The notes under the pieces are model-generated. The model searched no databases and was not told the origin of the DNA. It worked only from the letters and a program-made list of their open reading frames with translations. DNA of 64,000 bases from Rhodoblastus sp963748385 (GTDB lineage Bacteria; Pseudomonadota; Alphaproteobacteria; Rhizobiales; Beijerinckiaceae): NCBI GenBank assembly GCA_963748385.1, contig CAVVIQ010000010.1:194892-258891 (forward strand). The letters run 5' to 3'. The position numbers and the translations under genes were made by a program. Positions 20,713 through 30,124 of this stretch are shown one piece after another. The first letter of the stretch is position 1, and every line of letters begins with the position of its first letter.

Positions 20713-20761
20713 GACAAGTTCCTTCAAAACTGGATGTCCCGAAAAACAATGGCGGAACCGT

Positions 20762-21307
20762 TCAAACCGCCAGCCCGCTTTTCGCCCACGCTTCCTGGGC
20801 CATCGTCTGGATCGCGCCCGGACGCGCCTTGCGAACGCGGCCAACCGCCTCGCCAGCGTCGACGCCCAATTCGACGAGCAAACGGGCGGCGATCATCCCC
20901 GCGCGCCCCAATCCGCCACGGCAATGGACCACGATGTTTTCGCCGGCTTCGAGGCGCGCGCGCAGGCGGGCGCTGATCGACGGCCAGACGCGATTGAATT
21001 GGTCATCGGGGACGCTGACGTCGCGGATCGGAAGGTGGAGCCATTCGATGCCGCGCGCCTGGGTTTCGTGCCCCAGACCGAGGATGGCGAGCAGATCGAA
21101 TTCATGCGGCTCGATCAACGTCACCAGGGCGGTGGCGCCCCAGGCGGCGATCACGTCGAGATCGGCGGCGAGGTCCCTTTGCCAGGGGCCGCTGAAGGCG
21201 TGAAAATCCGTCTTGCCCGGCGCGAAGGTCACGCCGATCCGGCCTCGCCCGCCCGGAATTTCGACCGGGTCGATACGCAGCGGATGCGACTGGCTGGTCT
21301 TGATCAT
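20762..21307 (-). CDS. Dual-specificity/tyrosine phosphatase-like protein
   Basis: A 181-aa protein with the Cys-x5-Arg phosphatase signature HCRGGLGRAG near residue 125. An Asp (RDVSVPDDQF) lies about 35 residues ahead in the place of the general acid. The family includes CDKN3-like phosphatases, which in bacteria often accompany ADP-ribosyl-handling proteins. Substrate unknown: phospho-protein, or a phosphorylated nucleotide such as ADP-ribose-phosphate (inference from its macro-like neighbour). The ATG at 21307 has only a weak GGAAAA site. A repeated 84-bp element lies 64 bases upstream. Confidence 0.7.
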   Translation of the reverse strand: MIKTSQSHPLRIDPVEIPGGRGRIGVTFAPGKTDFHAFSGPWQRDLAADLDVIAAWGATALVTLIEPHEFDLLAILGLGHETQARGIEWLHLPIRDVSVPDDQFNRVWPSISARLRARLEAGENIVVHCRGGLGRAGMIAARLLVELGVDAGEAVGRVRKARPGAIQTMAQEAWAKSGLAV

Positions 21308-21370
21308 TTGTTTTTTCCATCTGAGTTCACAGTTCGTCGGCACACGTGGCCGACGGACCGGGAAGCTCGA

Positions 21371-21454
21371 TCGCGAGTCTTCGGGAAAACCAGATAAAGT
21401 GAGACGGCTTGAGCTGCTTGTCGGCGCGCGCCAATTTCCTGTGATTTCACGCCA
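21371..21454. repeat. 84-bp repeat, copy 1
   Basis: It aligns without gaps to 23754-23837, with about 64 of 84 positions equal by eye. It lies upstream of the phosphatase-like gene. Shared blocks include TTCGGGAA, CAGATAAAG, GCTTGTCGGCG and TTTCACGCCA. Confidence 0.7.
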
Positions 21455-21463
21455 TCAAGGCGG

Positions 21464-21781
21464 TTAGGTGGAAAGGCCAGCGGATTCCTCATGGGGCAAG
21501 TCGGCCGGCACAATGCCGCCGTTCCAAGCCATGGCGTGTTTCTTGCCGCGCCAGCTGCATCCGCTTGCTTTTTCGCGCGGTTCAAAAATCAATTCGACAC
21601 GATCAGGACGGGCGAAATCTGGTTTCTTGACCAGGCGATATCCGGTGACGACGCCGCCAAAATAGGACACCGCGCCCTTGGTTTCGTGGAAGTAGACCCA
21701 TTGACCACGCAATTGTTTGGCGAAGTCTTCGGAAAAATCCCAAAATCCTGATGAGTAAGCGCTATCGCCATATCGGTGCAT
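21464..21781 (-). CDS. Hypothetical protein
   Basis: A 105-aa protein that I do not recognise. It is rich in aromatic residues (GFWDFSEDF, GQWVYFHE, SYFGGVVTGYR) with an alternating beta-like pattern, and has no signal or membrane segment. Its ATG lies one base after the stop of the preceding gene, so the two are translated in tandem. It may be a partner of that nuclease-like protein. Confidence 0.5.
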   Translation of the reverse strand: MHRYGDSAYSSGFWDFSEDFAKQLRGQWVYFHETKGAVSYFGGVVTGYRLVKKPDFARPDRVELIFEPREKASGCSWRGKKHAMAWNGGIVPADLPHEESAGLST

Positions 21782-21782
21782 G

Positions 21783-22346
21783 TTAGCGGGCTTGCCGCCT
21801 TCGAATCTCGTTCAAAAGGTGGATCGCTCGCACGGCGTGTCCCCCGAGTTCATGAGAATGGAGCTGGCGGCGGCTTGTCAGGCGTGGCGGCGCGCCGTGG
21901 CCAGGGTGCGGCGGGTCAGTTGCGAAAATCTGTTTTCCTTCGCGCATGTGCGAAGGGCCGATGCGCGCCATCCCGTCAAACGCCGACTTATAATCGGCGA
22001 CATCCCACAACCAGGCTTCCTGCATTTCGAAACGCTCGTTGTAGTGGACCCAGATCAGCTTATCCCAATCGTAATTGTTGGCCTTGCCTACCAGCGTGAC
22101 CTTGCTGCCGGGCTTGCCGGACGGGCGGTTGGCCTTGATCTGGTAGCGCACACCGTTGTGCTTGAAATCCAAACCCCTGGTGACGGCGGTAGATCCCCGC
22201 ATGTCCAACGAGTAGCTCTCGGGCGTATGGCCGACCAGCATAGCCGCGTCGAACTCGGAAACGGCGGAAGTGATGGCGGGCATGACGCCAAAAGCGCTCT
22301 CCCATTCCAGAGCAGTCGAAACCAGTTCTTCCCGCAAATCACTCAT
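21783..22346 (-). CDS. Hypothetical protein with a nuclease-like D...QxK pattern (DUF6998-like)
   Basis: A 187-aa protein. ATG 22346 has GGAGG seven bases upstream, which decides the start. A helical N-terminus (DLREELVSTALEWESAF) leads to SEFDAAMLVG and then GLDFKHNGVRYQIKANR, followed by WDKLIWVHYNERF. Asp ... Gln-x-Lys in this order resembles the PD-(D/E)XK restriction-endonuclease core and the DUF6998-type proteins I remember; this is inference. The last ~55 residues (after FDGMARIG) are His/Arg-rich and do not look conserved, so a late frameshift is possible. Confidence 0.5.
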   Translation of the reverse strand: MSDLREELVSTALEWESAFGVMPAITSAVSEFDAAMLVGHTPESYSLDMRGSTAVTRGLDFKHNGVRYQIKANRPSGKPGSKVTLVGKANNYDWDKLIWVHYNERFEMQEAWLWDVADYKSAFDGMARIGPSHMREGKQIFATDPPHPGHGAPPRLTSRRQLHSHELGGHAVRAIHLLNEIRRRQAR

Positions 22347-22357
22347 GGCGACCTCCG

Positions 22358-22756
22358 TCAATTAACGCCCTTGGGTCGCTGGATGAACTCCAGAACCGCG
22401 TCGCGCGCGGCCCCTGCAACAGCCTCGATGAAGTCCAGATCGCCCGCGTTCAACGCGCCGGTCGCCAGCAGGCGCACATGGCAGGCGAAACGGTCCTCCT
22501 CGGACAGGGCGTCGAAGATCTCCGAAACCTGTTCCGCCGCGGCCTCCATCGGCGACAATTGCTGGCTCGGGCGGCCAGGCGCGAGGTTCTTCACGCCCTT
22601 CGCGATCTCGTCCGCGAATTTCGCGGCGTCGGTGCTCTTGCTCATGCCGTCGAGGACCATCGCGACAAGGAAGCTGACCTTGGCGTCGTCGTCCAGAAGG
22701 TCGAGCGCGTCCGACGTGACGACCGCGGCGGTTGAGACGGCTTCGATCATGTCCAT
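22358..22756 (-). CDS. Hypothetical acidic helical protein
   Basis: A 132-aa soluble protein, largely alpha-helical and acidic (DALDLLDDDAKVSFLVAMV, AEQVSEIFDALSEEDRFA), with no known motif. GGAGG stands eight bases ahead of ATG 22756; an ATG five codons upstream is possible but its ribosome site would be poor. It ends 11 bases before the nuclease-like gene and starts just after a small membrane protein, so all four genes probably form one operon. Confidence 0.5.
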   Translation of the reverse strand: MDMIEAVSTAAVVTSDALDLLDDDAKVSFLVAMVLDGMSKSTDAAKFADEIAKGVKNLAPGRPSQQLSPMEAAAEQVSEIFDALSEEDRFACHVRLLATGALNAGDLDFIEAVAGAARDAVLEFIQRPKGVN

Positions 22757-22778
22757 GTCGTCGTCCTCCATTTGAGCT

Positions 22779-22919
22779 TCACTCCTCAGCGGTTTTGTTG
22801 ACCAGCCAGACGAGCGACTGGCCGAGCTTGATCAGCGCCATGAAGGCCGCCGCCGCGATTGCTATGACCAACGAGAAGGCCGATATGACGAAAAGGGCGG
22901 CGGCGACGATCATGGGCAT
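22779..22919 (-). CDS. Small single-span membrane protein (46 aa)
   Basis: A short reading frame with AAGGAAA about five bases ahead of its first ATG. It starts MPMIVAAALFVISAF, has one hydrophobic stretch of about 25 residues, then KLGQSLVWLVNKTAEE. It stops 22 bases before the next gene of the operon. The good ribosome site, uninterrupted hydrophobic helix and tight spacing argue for a real gene; function unknown. Confidence 0.45.
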   Translation of the reverse strand: MPMIVAAALFVISAFSLVIAIAAAAFMALIKLGQSLVWLVNKTAEE

Positions 22920-23052
22920 GGGTTTCCTTCGTCACCGGATCGCCGTCCATTCGCGGCAGTGCCTCAGGCGGTGGTCGCGCCGCCACCGGAATTTGGCCGC
23001 GCGGGCGTCACGGATCATTGAACGCTGGATCGTAATGGACCCAGCGGCGCGG

Positions 23053-23436
23053 TCATTGTTCTCCGCTACGGTCATTGTCGTCAGCGCCCGGGGGAGAGCC
23101 GGATCGTTCTGGATCATCGCAGATCGCGGAAGCCGGAAACGACTTGCAATATCTGTCGTGCTCGCCCGCGCTCCCGCCCGCGGTCACGATCGGCGGATAT
23201 TTGCCGGTCATGCAATAATTCGCCAGCCGTCGCGCGGCTACCAATTCCGATGTTTTTCCGTCTTCCAGCGTTCCCCACATATCAACCGTGTCATCATCCT
23301 TCTGCCTGCCCGCCCATTCCAGACAGGTCGGCTTGCTTTTGATGGCGGGCAGCGGCGTCAGCGGCGGCATGGTCGCGTGCGCCGGGACATTGAAGGCCGT
23401 CAGCGCGACGGCGGCGGCGAGGATCGCCTTTTTCAT
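23053..23436 (-). CDS. Secreted hypothetical protein
   Basis: A 127-aa protein with a clear signal peptide (MKKAILAAAVALTAFNVPAHA, cut near residue 21). The mature part has three or four Cys (CLEWAG, YCMTGKYPP, YCKSFPASAICDD), which would suit disulfides in the periplasm. I do not recognise the family. It starts about 80 bases downstream of the next small gene on the same strand. Confidence 0.55.
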   Translation of the reverse strand: MKKAILAAAVALTAFNVPAHATMPPLTPLPAIKSKPTCLEWAGRQKDDDTVDMWGTLEDGKTSELVAARRLANYCMTGKYPPIVTAGGSAGEHDRYCKSFPASAICDDPERSGSPPGADDNDRSGEQ

Positions 23437-23517
23437 TGGTCTGGTTCCGTTCTTCGTGTGGTTTTTCGGCCCGATGCTGTCGGGCTAGGCGTCGCGGACA
23501 ATCTTGACGAACCGCGC

Positions 23518-23730
23518 CTAGGCTTCGGATCGCGATTTGCCGACTTCTCGCCGCGCTGGCTCGCTCAATTTGCTCAGCACCGAGTCGATCGACCTCAGCT
23601 CCAACGCCGCTGCTCGCCGTGTGACCGGGTGTCGCGTCGTGTCCTGCGCGTTTTCGATGAGCAGCGCTTTCCGCTCAGTCAGGGATCTTCTGACCGTTCG
23701 CCGCTCTTGCAGACTGAATTCGAGTTTCAC
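23518..23730 (-). CDS. Small hypothetical basic protein
   Basis: A 70-aa, Arg-rich helical protein (LQERRTVRRSLTERKALLI ... RRAAALELRSIDSVL) with no recognised motif. Its start lies 24 bases downstream of copy 2 of the 84-bp repeat. Whether it is expressed is uncertain, but it has no convincing competitor in other frames. Confidence 0.4.
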   Translation of the reverse strand: MKLEFSLQERRTVRRSLTERKALLIENAQDTTRHPVTRRAAALELRSIDSVLSKLSEPARREVGKSRSEA

Positions 23731-23753
23731 ATCGCCGTTCCCGCAAAGCCCAA

Positions 23754-23837
23754 CCGCGAGCCTTCGGGAACATCAGATAAAGCGGCGGCGTTTGCGCCGC
23801 TTGTCGGCGCCGGCCAGATTTCTGTCTTTTCACGCCA
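23754..23837. repeat. 84-bp repeat, copy 2
   Basis: The partner of 21371-21454. It lies just upstream of the small basic-protein gene and just after the end of the AraC-like gene. It contains a GCGGCG/CGCCGC self-complementary part that copy 1 lacks. Confidence 0.7.
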
Positions 23838-23854
23838 GCTTCAGGCGCCGGCGC

Positions 23855-24959
23855 TCAGGCGGGCTCTCGCGCGTCGGGCGTCGACGACGCCAAACTCTTC
23901 TCATTTCGGACCGCCGAGGGCGAACGGCCGGTCCAGCGCTTGAAGGCATGGTTGAACAAGGTCGACCCCTCATAGCCCAGGAGCCACGCGATCTGCGACA
24001 GCGCCAGGCTGTCGTCCTTGAGATATTGCAGGGCCAGGCTTCGCCGCAACTGATCGACGATGTCGGCGTAGGACGTCCCTTCCTCGGCAAGCCTTCGCGA
24101 CAATGTGCGGACGCTGAGGGCCAGCGCCCTGGCGACATTCTGCGCCTGGGCCTTGCCGTTTGGCAGCAGCTTCTCGACCTCGCGCTCGACCGCCGAGCGC
24201 AAGGCGCCGGAGGCCGCGCGGCGTTCTGTCGCCGCGGCCTCGCAGAAAGGCTTCAGCGCGGCGATCAGCTTCGGGTCCGCGGTGACGAGCGGAATGGCGA
24301 GCGTTTCATTGGAAAACGCCATCACATGCTCTGACGCGCCTTCGATCGAGGCGCGCCCGAATTCGACCGGACACAGAAAGAAGCGTTCGAATTCTCTCAG
24401 GTCCGAATTCCGAGGATGGGCGAAGGCGACCCGCGACGGGCTGATGTTGCGGCCCGCGACCTCGCGCAAGGCCTTCACGATCCCGGCCAGGGCAAACTCG
24501 GCGTTGTGTCGTGCGATATGGGCGGGCAAGCCAAAGAGATCGCCTTCGAAAAGAACGCCATCCACGGTCCGGACGAGCTTGATGCGGCCGGCTTCATTGG
24601 CGATGCGCAGATAACGCGCGAGAAGCTTGAGAGCCTCGTCGAGGTTTTTCCCGCCGGAGACGACATAGAAAAGAACGCCCGCGTCGCGTGGATCGATCTT
24701 TTCCGCCAGATGCAGGCCGAAGGCGCTGTCGCCCAGCGCGTCGGCCGCGAGGTCGAGGAATTTGCACTGGCCGACCGCCAGATCCGATTCTGAACGTCGC
24801 CGCCGGCGGGAATGGCCTGATCGGGCTCCTGCTCCGGCAGCCCGGCCCGGCGCAGCAAAGGCTCAATGGCGACGTCAAGCCTGGCAATTCCGCCATCGCT
24901 TGCTTCGCGGCAAAGCCGCTCGTCGTCAGGAACACCTGTTGGTTTCCATCGTCCGACAT
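23855..24959 (-). pseudogene. AraC-family regulator, 5' part frameshifted
   Basis: The C-terminal half is a standard AraC DNA-binding domain with two helix-turn-helix units (ALSVRTLSRRLAEEGTSY; ALSQIAWLLGYEGSTLFNHAFKRWTGRSP). The N-terminal arabinose-binding-like domain (OruR-type) continues upstream in the same frame through ALGDSAFGLHLAEKIDPRD to about 24790. The remaining N-terminus (EPLLRRAGLPEQEPDQAIP) is in another frame, and a good start (ATG 24959) is in a third. So at least one and probably two indels disrupt it. Real decay or sequence errors; target genes unknown. Confidence 0.7.
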
Positions 24960-25320
24960 GTCAGCGCGACGCTCCAATCCCCATGGCGAGATCAGCAGCC
25001 GTTTGGCGAATGGAATCAAGCGGGGCGTCGCGGTGTTGCACATTTGTCCAATCCGAAACGCGCCGACCGGAGCGGGAACGGCAAGCGTCAGTCCGTCTGG
25101 TTTCGGCGGAGCCCGTCATCACGCCAAGTCGCCCGGTTCGCGGTCTTGCTCCGGGACGAACCGCCTTCGGGTCCGCCTGAATTCCGCCAGGCTCGCGCCC
25201 GCCTGCCCATCGACGACACGCGCGGCCCTTGAGGAAATCCGCATCAACGGATCGAAGGCCGTCCTGGCGAGGGCGACGACGCAGTCGTTCCTGCGCCTGC
25301 AGTTTTCTCATTTGTTCAGG
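24960..25320. other. Intergenic stretch without a supported gene
   Basis: About 360 bases between the broken AraC gene and the left attachment repeat. Minus-strand reading frames exist, but none has a ribosome site, conserved motif or normal composition. I see nothing further. Confidence 0.5.
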
Positions 25321-25368
25321 AATGGCGTCCCGGAAGGGATTCGAACCCCTGACCTACGGTTTAGGAAA
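25321..25368 (-). repeat. Left attachment site (partial tRNA-Arg copy)
   Basis: 48 bases identical to the 3' part of tRNA-Arg(CCT) at the right end. The copy stops within the anticodon stem, so it cannot encode a tRNA. Confidence 0.88.
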
Positions 25369-25555
25369 TTGCGCTCACCCCAAGAAAGCTTCAGACAAAA
25401 CAGGACATCGCCATCGCTAAAAACCATTGAAATCCCTTGAAGTTCAGCGATTCGCTCGCCATGTCTAGGACACGAGGCAACACGGTAAGACAGACTGTTT
25501 CTGTTACCTGAGATGTTACCTCAGCTCAGACAGGCGATCCGATCAAGTCTCAGAC

Positions 25556-26849
25556 ATGGCGAAAAAAATTGAAATTCTCACGGACATCGCGATCAGAAAT
25601 TTGAAGCCCGGCCCGAAGGCGCGAGAGCATGCCGACGGCAAGGGGACTCTTTTATAAAATTGAGCCGAGCGGCGTGCGCTCATGGACGTGTCGTTACCGG
25701 ATCGGCGGCAGACCGGCGAAAGCGACTTTGTCGGGCAGCTTCAGTCTCAAGGAGGCGCGCCTCTGGGCGGAAGAGAGCCCGGGTTAAGGCTGCGAAAGGC
25801 GTGGACCCTATCGCCGAGAAACGCGAAAAGCGCCGCGCAGCCAAAACGGGCAAAGAAGCCCCGCGCGATTCGGTGGAAAGCGTAGCCTCGTCGTTCATCG
25901 AGCGCTACGCCAAACGCAAGACGCGGGAGAGCACGGCGCGCGAATACGAGAGGCTTTTGAAGACCAACGTCGTGAAACTCTGGCGTGGGCGGCGGCTTAG
26001 CGAAATCAAGCGCGCCGACATTCACGATTTGCTCGACGGAATGATCGAACGGGGCGCTGAAGTCCAAGCCAATCGGACCTTCGCCGTGCTACGCAAACTC
26101 TGTAATTGGGTGCTGGAACGTGGCGTGATCGACTTCAATCCCTGCAACGGGCTGAAAGCGCCGACGCAAGAAAAATCGCGCGACCGCGTGCTTTCGGACG
26201 ACGAGATTCGTTGGGCGTGGGCGGCGTTCGAAAAGGCCGGCTGGCCGTTTGGGCGGTTGGCGCAATTGCTCTTGCTCACTGGCGCGCGGCGCGACGAGAT
26301 CGGCGAGGCCAGATGGGAAGAATACGACGCCGATCGCAAGATGTTGGTCCTGCCGCCGTCGCGGATGAAGGCGGGGCAGACGCATGAAATTCCACTTTCT
26401 GACGCAGCGGTGACGATTATCGAGTCGCTACCGAGAATCGCGGCGAAAAAGGGAGAGCCGGTCTTCCTGTTCACGACGAACGGTGAGCGCCCCGTCTCGG
26501 GTTATTCGAGAGCTAAAGCGCGGTTCGATCGAACGATCGCTGAACTGGCGAAAGCGGAGCGGGGAGGCGAAGCGCCGACGCCCCCGCATTGGGTTCTTCA
26601 CGACTTACGACGAACCGTCGCCACGAATTTGCAGCGGCTCGGGACGCGGCTCGAAGCACCGAGGCCGTCCTTGGGCATGTCTCGGGCTCGCGCGCCGGCG
26701 TGGTCGGGATTTATCAGCGGCACGCGTACAGCGCCGAAAAACGCCAAGCGCTCGACGCCTGGGTGCGGCGGCTCGACGAGATCGTGAGCGGGCAGGCAAC
26801 GCAGAACGTTGTCGAGCTCACGCCCCGGCGCTCAACGCCAGGCGCGTGA
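25556..26849 (+). pseudogene. Tyrosine-type integrase (P4/DUF4102 class), three frameshifts
   Basis: Read across frames, it gives a normal ~430-aa P4-like integrase. A DUF4102-type N-terminus comes first (MAKKIEILTDIAIRNLKPGP), then SGVRSWTCRYRIGGRPAKA. The core SAM-like and catalytic domains follow: Arg in TGARRDEIG, HDLRRT, and the Tyr in GVVGIYQRHAY. Breaks are near 25643 (one base missing), 25778-25783 (one extra base in CCCGGG) and about 26660. It would have catalysed island integration at tRNA-Arg. As written it is inactive. It is the only integrase seen, at the end distal to the intact tRNA. Confidence 0.85.
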
Positions 26850-26898
26850 CCCATTTCGTGTTTGAAGAACGAATTCCAAAGGCACGTAAATTTCTGCA

Positions 26899-26953
26899 CG
26901 CCTTTTGACAACGCTTTTGCGCCTTTTGACAAAGACCAGCGCCCTTAAGACAA
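26899..26953 (+). repeat. Three phased direct repeats downstream of the integrase
   Basis: CGCCTTTTGACAA occurs at 26899 and 26920, with a degenerate copy CGCCCTTAAGACAA at 26940. The period is 20-21 bp (two helical turns). They may be arm-type or excisionase binding sites. The rest of the gene-free stretch 26850-27207 is AT-richer than its surroundings, with no other signal I can support. Confidence 0.5.
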
Positions 26954-27207
26954 ACACTCCGAAGCTAAGAGCTCTATCCTTTATGGCTGTGACATAAATA
27001 TCTAGATTGCTGTCAATAGTCATATAACGCATGACAACACTCATTCAGGGCTTGATACAGTTAATTCCGCCCTTGATATAACTTTTTAAAGTTCAGACAA
27101 AGAGGTTGTTTCGCTGAATATTGTAATTTTTATTGCGACAGGCGTTGACTTTCAGCCCATCCAGGCCAAATCTTTCTTCGTAGACGTTCTTCAGGACGAG
27201 GCGAGCC

Positions 27208-27462
27208 ATGAATGAGGCCGAATTCCCCGCGCCTATTCGATTGAATGGGCGGATTTTTTTCGACGACCACGAGCTGGAAAATTATAAGAGGCGCCTTCTC
27301 GGTCTTCCCGAGTTGCCCCGCTATCTCTCTGCGAAAATCAAGCTGCGGGCGGTGAACCTGTCGTCGTGGTCGAGTCCTCCGGAATTTGTCGTCGCACCGT
27401 CTGCCGCAGGATCGCCGGGCGCGCCGTCGAGTCCGACGCCGCTTAGCAATTCAGCGCATTAG
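27208..27462 (+). CDS. AlpA/excisionase-like protein, possibly frameshifted
   Basis: An 84-aa reading frame whose first half (IRLNGRIFFDDHELENYKRRLLGLP) resembles AlpA/MerR-like DNA-binding proteins that sit beside P4-type integrases. In the other frame the continuation reads SGICRRTVCRRIAG, like a recognition helix, so the real C-terminus may be lost to an indel near 27350. Its place between integrase and primase supports a role in excision or replication control (inference). Confidence 0.45.
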   Translation: MNEAEFPAPIRLNGRIFFDDHELENYKRRLLGLPELPRYLSAKIKLRAVNLSSWSSPPEFVVAPSAAGSPGAPSSPTPLSNSAH

Positions 27463-27526
27463 GAGCCGGCACACCCTATGGGGGGGCGTGCCGGCAAAGA
27501 TGTTTCACTTCCTTGGAATAATACCA

Positions 27527-30081
27527 ATGTACTCTGAATCTCCTGAAAATTCAATCGAGTATTGCACCGCCTCGGGCGTACAGCTCGACGATTTGCGCCC
27601 TAAGCCTTTGTGGGTCGCGTGGCGGTTCGAGACTCGCAATGGCAAGGCTACGAAAGTTCCCGCTGATCCGCGAACAGGCCGTGGCGCGAAATCTAACGAT
27701 CCGGCGACGTGGAGCGATTTTAGAACCGCGTCGAAGTTTGCGAACGAAAAACGCTGTGAAGGCGTCGGCCTCATGCTGGCGGCGATCGACGGGGGACTTG
27801 TCGATCGGAGGCGTTGATCTGGATTCTTGTCGCGCGCCGGACGGAACGATTTAACCGTGGGCGAGAGAAGTCGTCGCGCATTTTGCGTCGTATTGTGAGA
27901 TTTCTCCTTCGCAAACTGGCCTAAAGATATTTTTCACCTATCAGCGCGTCGATTTCCCTGCGATCCGGGCGCTGCTTGGAGCCAACCGAAAAACGGCCGT
28001 AAATTCGCCCGAGCGAACGGTGGCGCGGACCATCCGCCGGCAATTGAACTCTATTTGTCGCACCCGGCGATTTCGCCTTGACTGAAAAGCCATTCGAAAA
28101 TTCACTGTCCGTCCTGCGCGTCGCGCCGCTCGCCGATATCGCGTGGCTTATACAAGACGCCGGCCCGCGCTTTGCCGGCAATGGCGCCGCCAACGCCGCG
28201 CAGGACGATCTCCCGCTCTGCCAAAGCGTGGCGGGCCGGCGCGGCGCTCAAGGCGCGCGGGGCGACGTACGAAGAAATGCGCGCCGCCCTCCTCGAACAT
28301 GCGGAGCGCGAGATCGCCGAATGGGCGCATGAAAAAGGATTGACGAACGGCGAGCGCGAACTCCGGCGAATTTATGAGCGGAACGCGGCGCGAGACGATG
28401 GGCGCGCGCGGCTGCGCGTTCCGACCCGCGACGCCGAGCGCCTGCCGGTAATGCGGTTGCTTGACGACATCCTGTCGCGCGCCGAGCCCGAGCCGATGAT
28501 GCGTGATCTGGGGGGATGGCCGACCGAAGTCCGCTGCCGCGAGCCCATGGGCTTGCATGTTCTAACCGCCGACGCCGCGCAACGCCAACGATTTTCGGAC
28601 GCCTGACGCGCCTGCCGTCCTCCCCGTTGCCCTTGTTCGCGCCCCATAGCGAAGTTTCGCTCGCGCACGCGATCGAGCGTCGCGCCGTCTTTTTACCGTC
28701 GGCAAGAAAAAGAATGACGAACGCGAGTTCAACGTCGCGCTCCCAGATATTTTTTTTAGGCATTATCTTTCCTTTCGCGACTTCGTCCTACCGAAAGTCG
28801 GCGCGCTTACGACCATGCCGCTTGTCCTGTCCAACGGCGCACTTCTTGCGCGCACGGACTTGACCACATCCGTCGCGTGTACTTTCAGATCGAACCGGCC
28901 TTAATCGAACTGATCCCGCACAGTTCGACGAACGCCGAAATCGCCACCGCGATGAATTTCCTGACGGATGACTGGCTCGGCGATGTGTCAACGGGCTATG
29001 AAGGGAAGTGCGTCCTGATCGCCATGGCCTTGTCGGTGATTGAGCGACTGCTCTTCGCCGATCGGCCCGTGTTCTTTGTCACCGCCGGAAAGCGAGGTGG
29101 CGGCAAAACCACCGTGAAAAAAATGATCGCCGCCGCCGTAACGGGCAAGCCGATGCCCGCCGCCGCCTGGGCCAGAGACGCCGATGAGCGGCGCAAGGCG
29201 ATTTTTGCCGCTTTGCGCGAAGGCGTGCCGGTTCTCGCCTTCGACAACATCCCTCGCGGCGCGGCCATATCGTGCCCGACAATTGAGCGCGTCTCGACGT
29301 CGGAAACTCTTACGGATCGAATCCTTGGCGAATCGCGGAGTGAAACCGTATCCTGCGCGACGATCCTGGCATTTACGGGGAACAACATCACCCCCAGGGC
29401 GGACCTAGCGTCACGCTCGTTGGTGGCGCGCATCGAGGTCGAGAGGCCGGACCCGAGCAAAAATCGCGAATTCGCGCATCCTGACCCGGTTGATTGGACG
29501 CTCGCCCATCGTGGGAAAATCCTTGCGGCGCTCTACACGATCCTGCGCGGCAACCCCCGGTTGGAGCAGAGGCCGGCAGAGCGAGAGCCGGCGAAAACGC
29601 GCTTCAAGGCATGGTGGCATCTCGTCTGCGCGGCCGTCGAGCATGGCGCGGCGATGGTCGGATACGATGTTGATTTTTCAGAAATGTTCCTCGCGGTTGA
29701 AGAGGAGGACGACGAAAATGTGGCGCTCGGAGATGTGTTTTCGGCGCTCGCCGGACTGTGGCCGCGTGAGAAAAAGTTTTCGGGAAGCGACGTGTCAAAA
29801 GCGACGGCGACGCCTAATGACGCAATCTCCGTACATATCGACGGCGTCGAGATTCCGGGCACTATCGCCAACGAAAAAAGGTCGCACTGCGCGCGTTTCT
29901 GGACCCAGAAGCATGGGGTGAAATCGCGGTGCGCAAGATTACATACCGCCTAAGAGATATCGTTGGCGCGCCCGTGCTGGTGGGGGATGCCCTCTTGACG
30001 CTCAAGCGGAACGCGAGGGACCCAACCGCCTCAAATCAAGCGACTTTTTGGGTCGAAAGGCGAGGAGTCGGCGTTCCCTGA
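27527..30081 (+). pseudogene. Phage-type primase-helicase, multiply frameshifted
   Basis: Pieces in at least five frames add up to one protein of about 840 residues. An N-terminal primase-polymerase-like part comes first (LWVAWRFETRNGKATKVPAD at 27610, then PWAREVVAHFASYCEISPSQ at 27855 and AIELYLSHPA at 28035). A middle part follows (LTEKPFENSLSVLRVAPLAD at 28080; KARGATYEEMRAALLEH at 28255). A helicase/ATPase part at 28880-29953 has Walker A GKRGGGKTT and the AFDNIPRGAAISCPT motif. The C-terminus is in a further frame, ending at 30081. This organisation is that of primase-helicases of integrated satellite elements. It is clearly inactive. Confidence 0.75.
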
Positions 30082-30124
30082 AAACATTGCGGAGACCAAG
30101 CATAAGCTTGGCGCTTGGCAATCT

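Noticed and set aside
24961..25311. 116-codon minus-strand frame beside the left att site
   Set aside because: Arg-rich, no ribosome site or motif; probably spurious.
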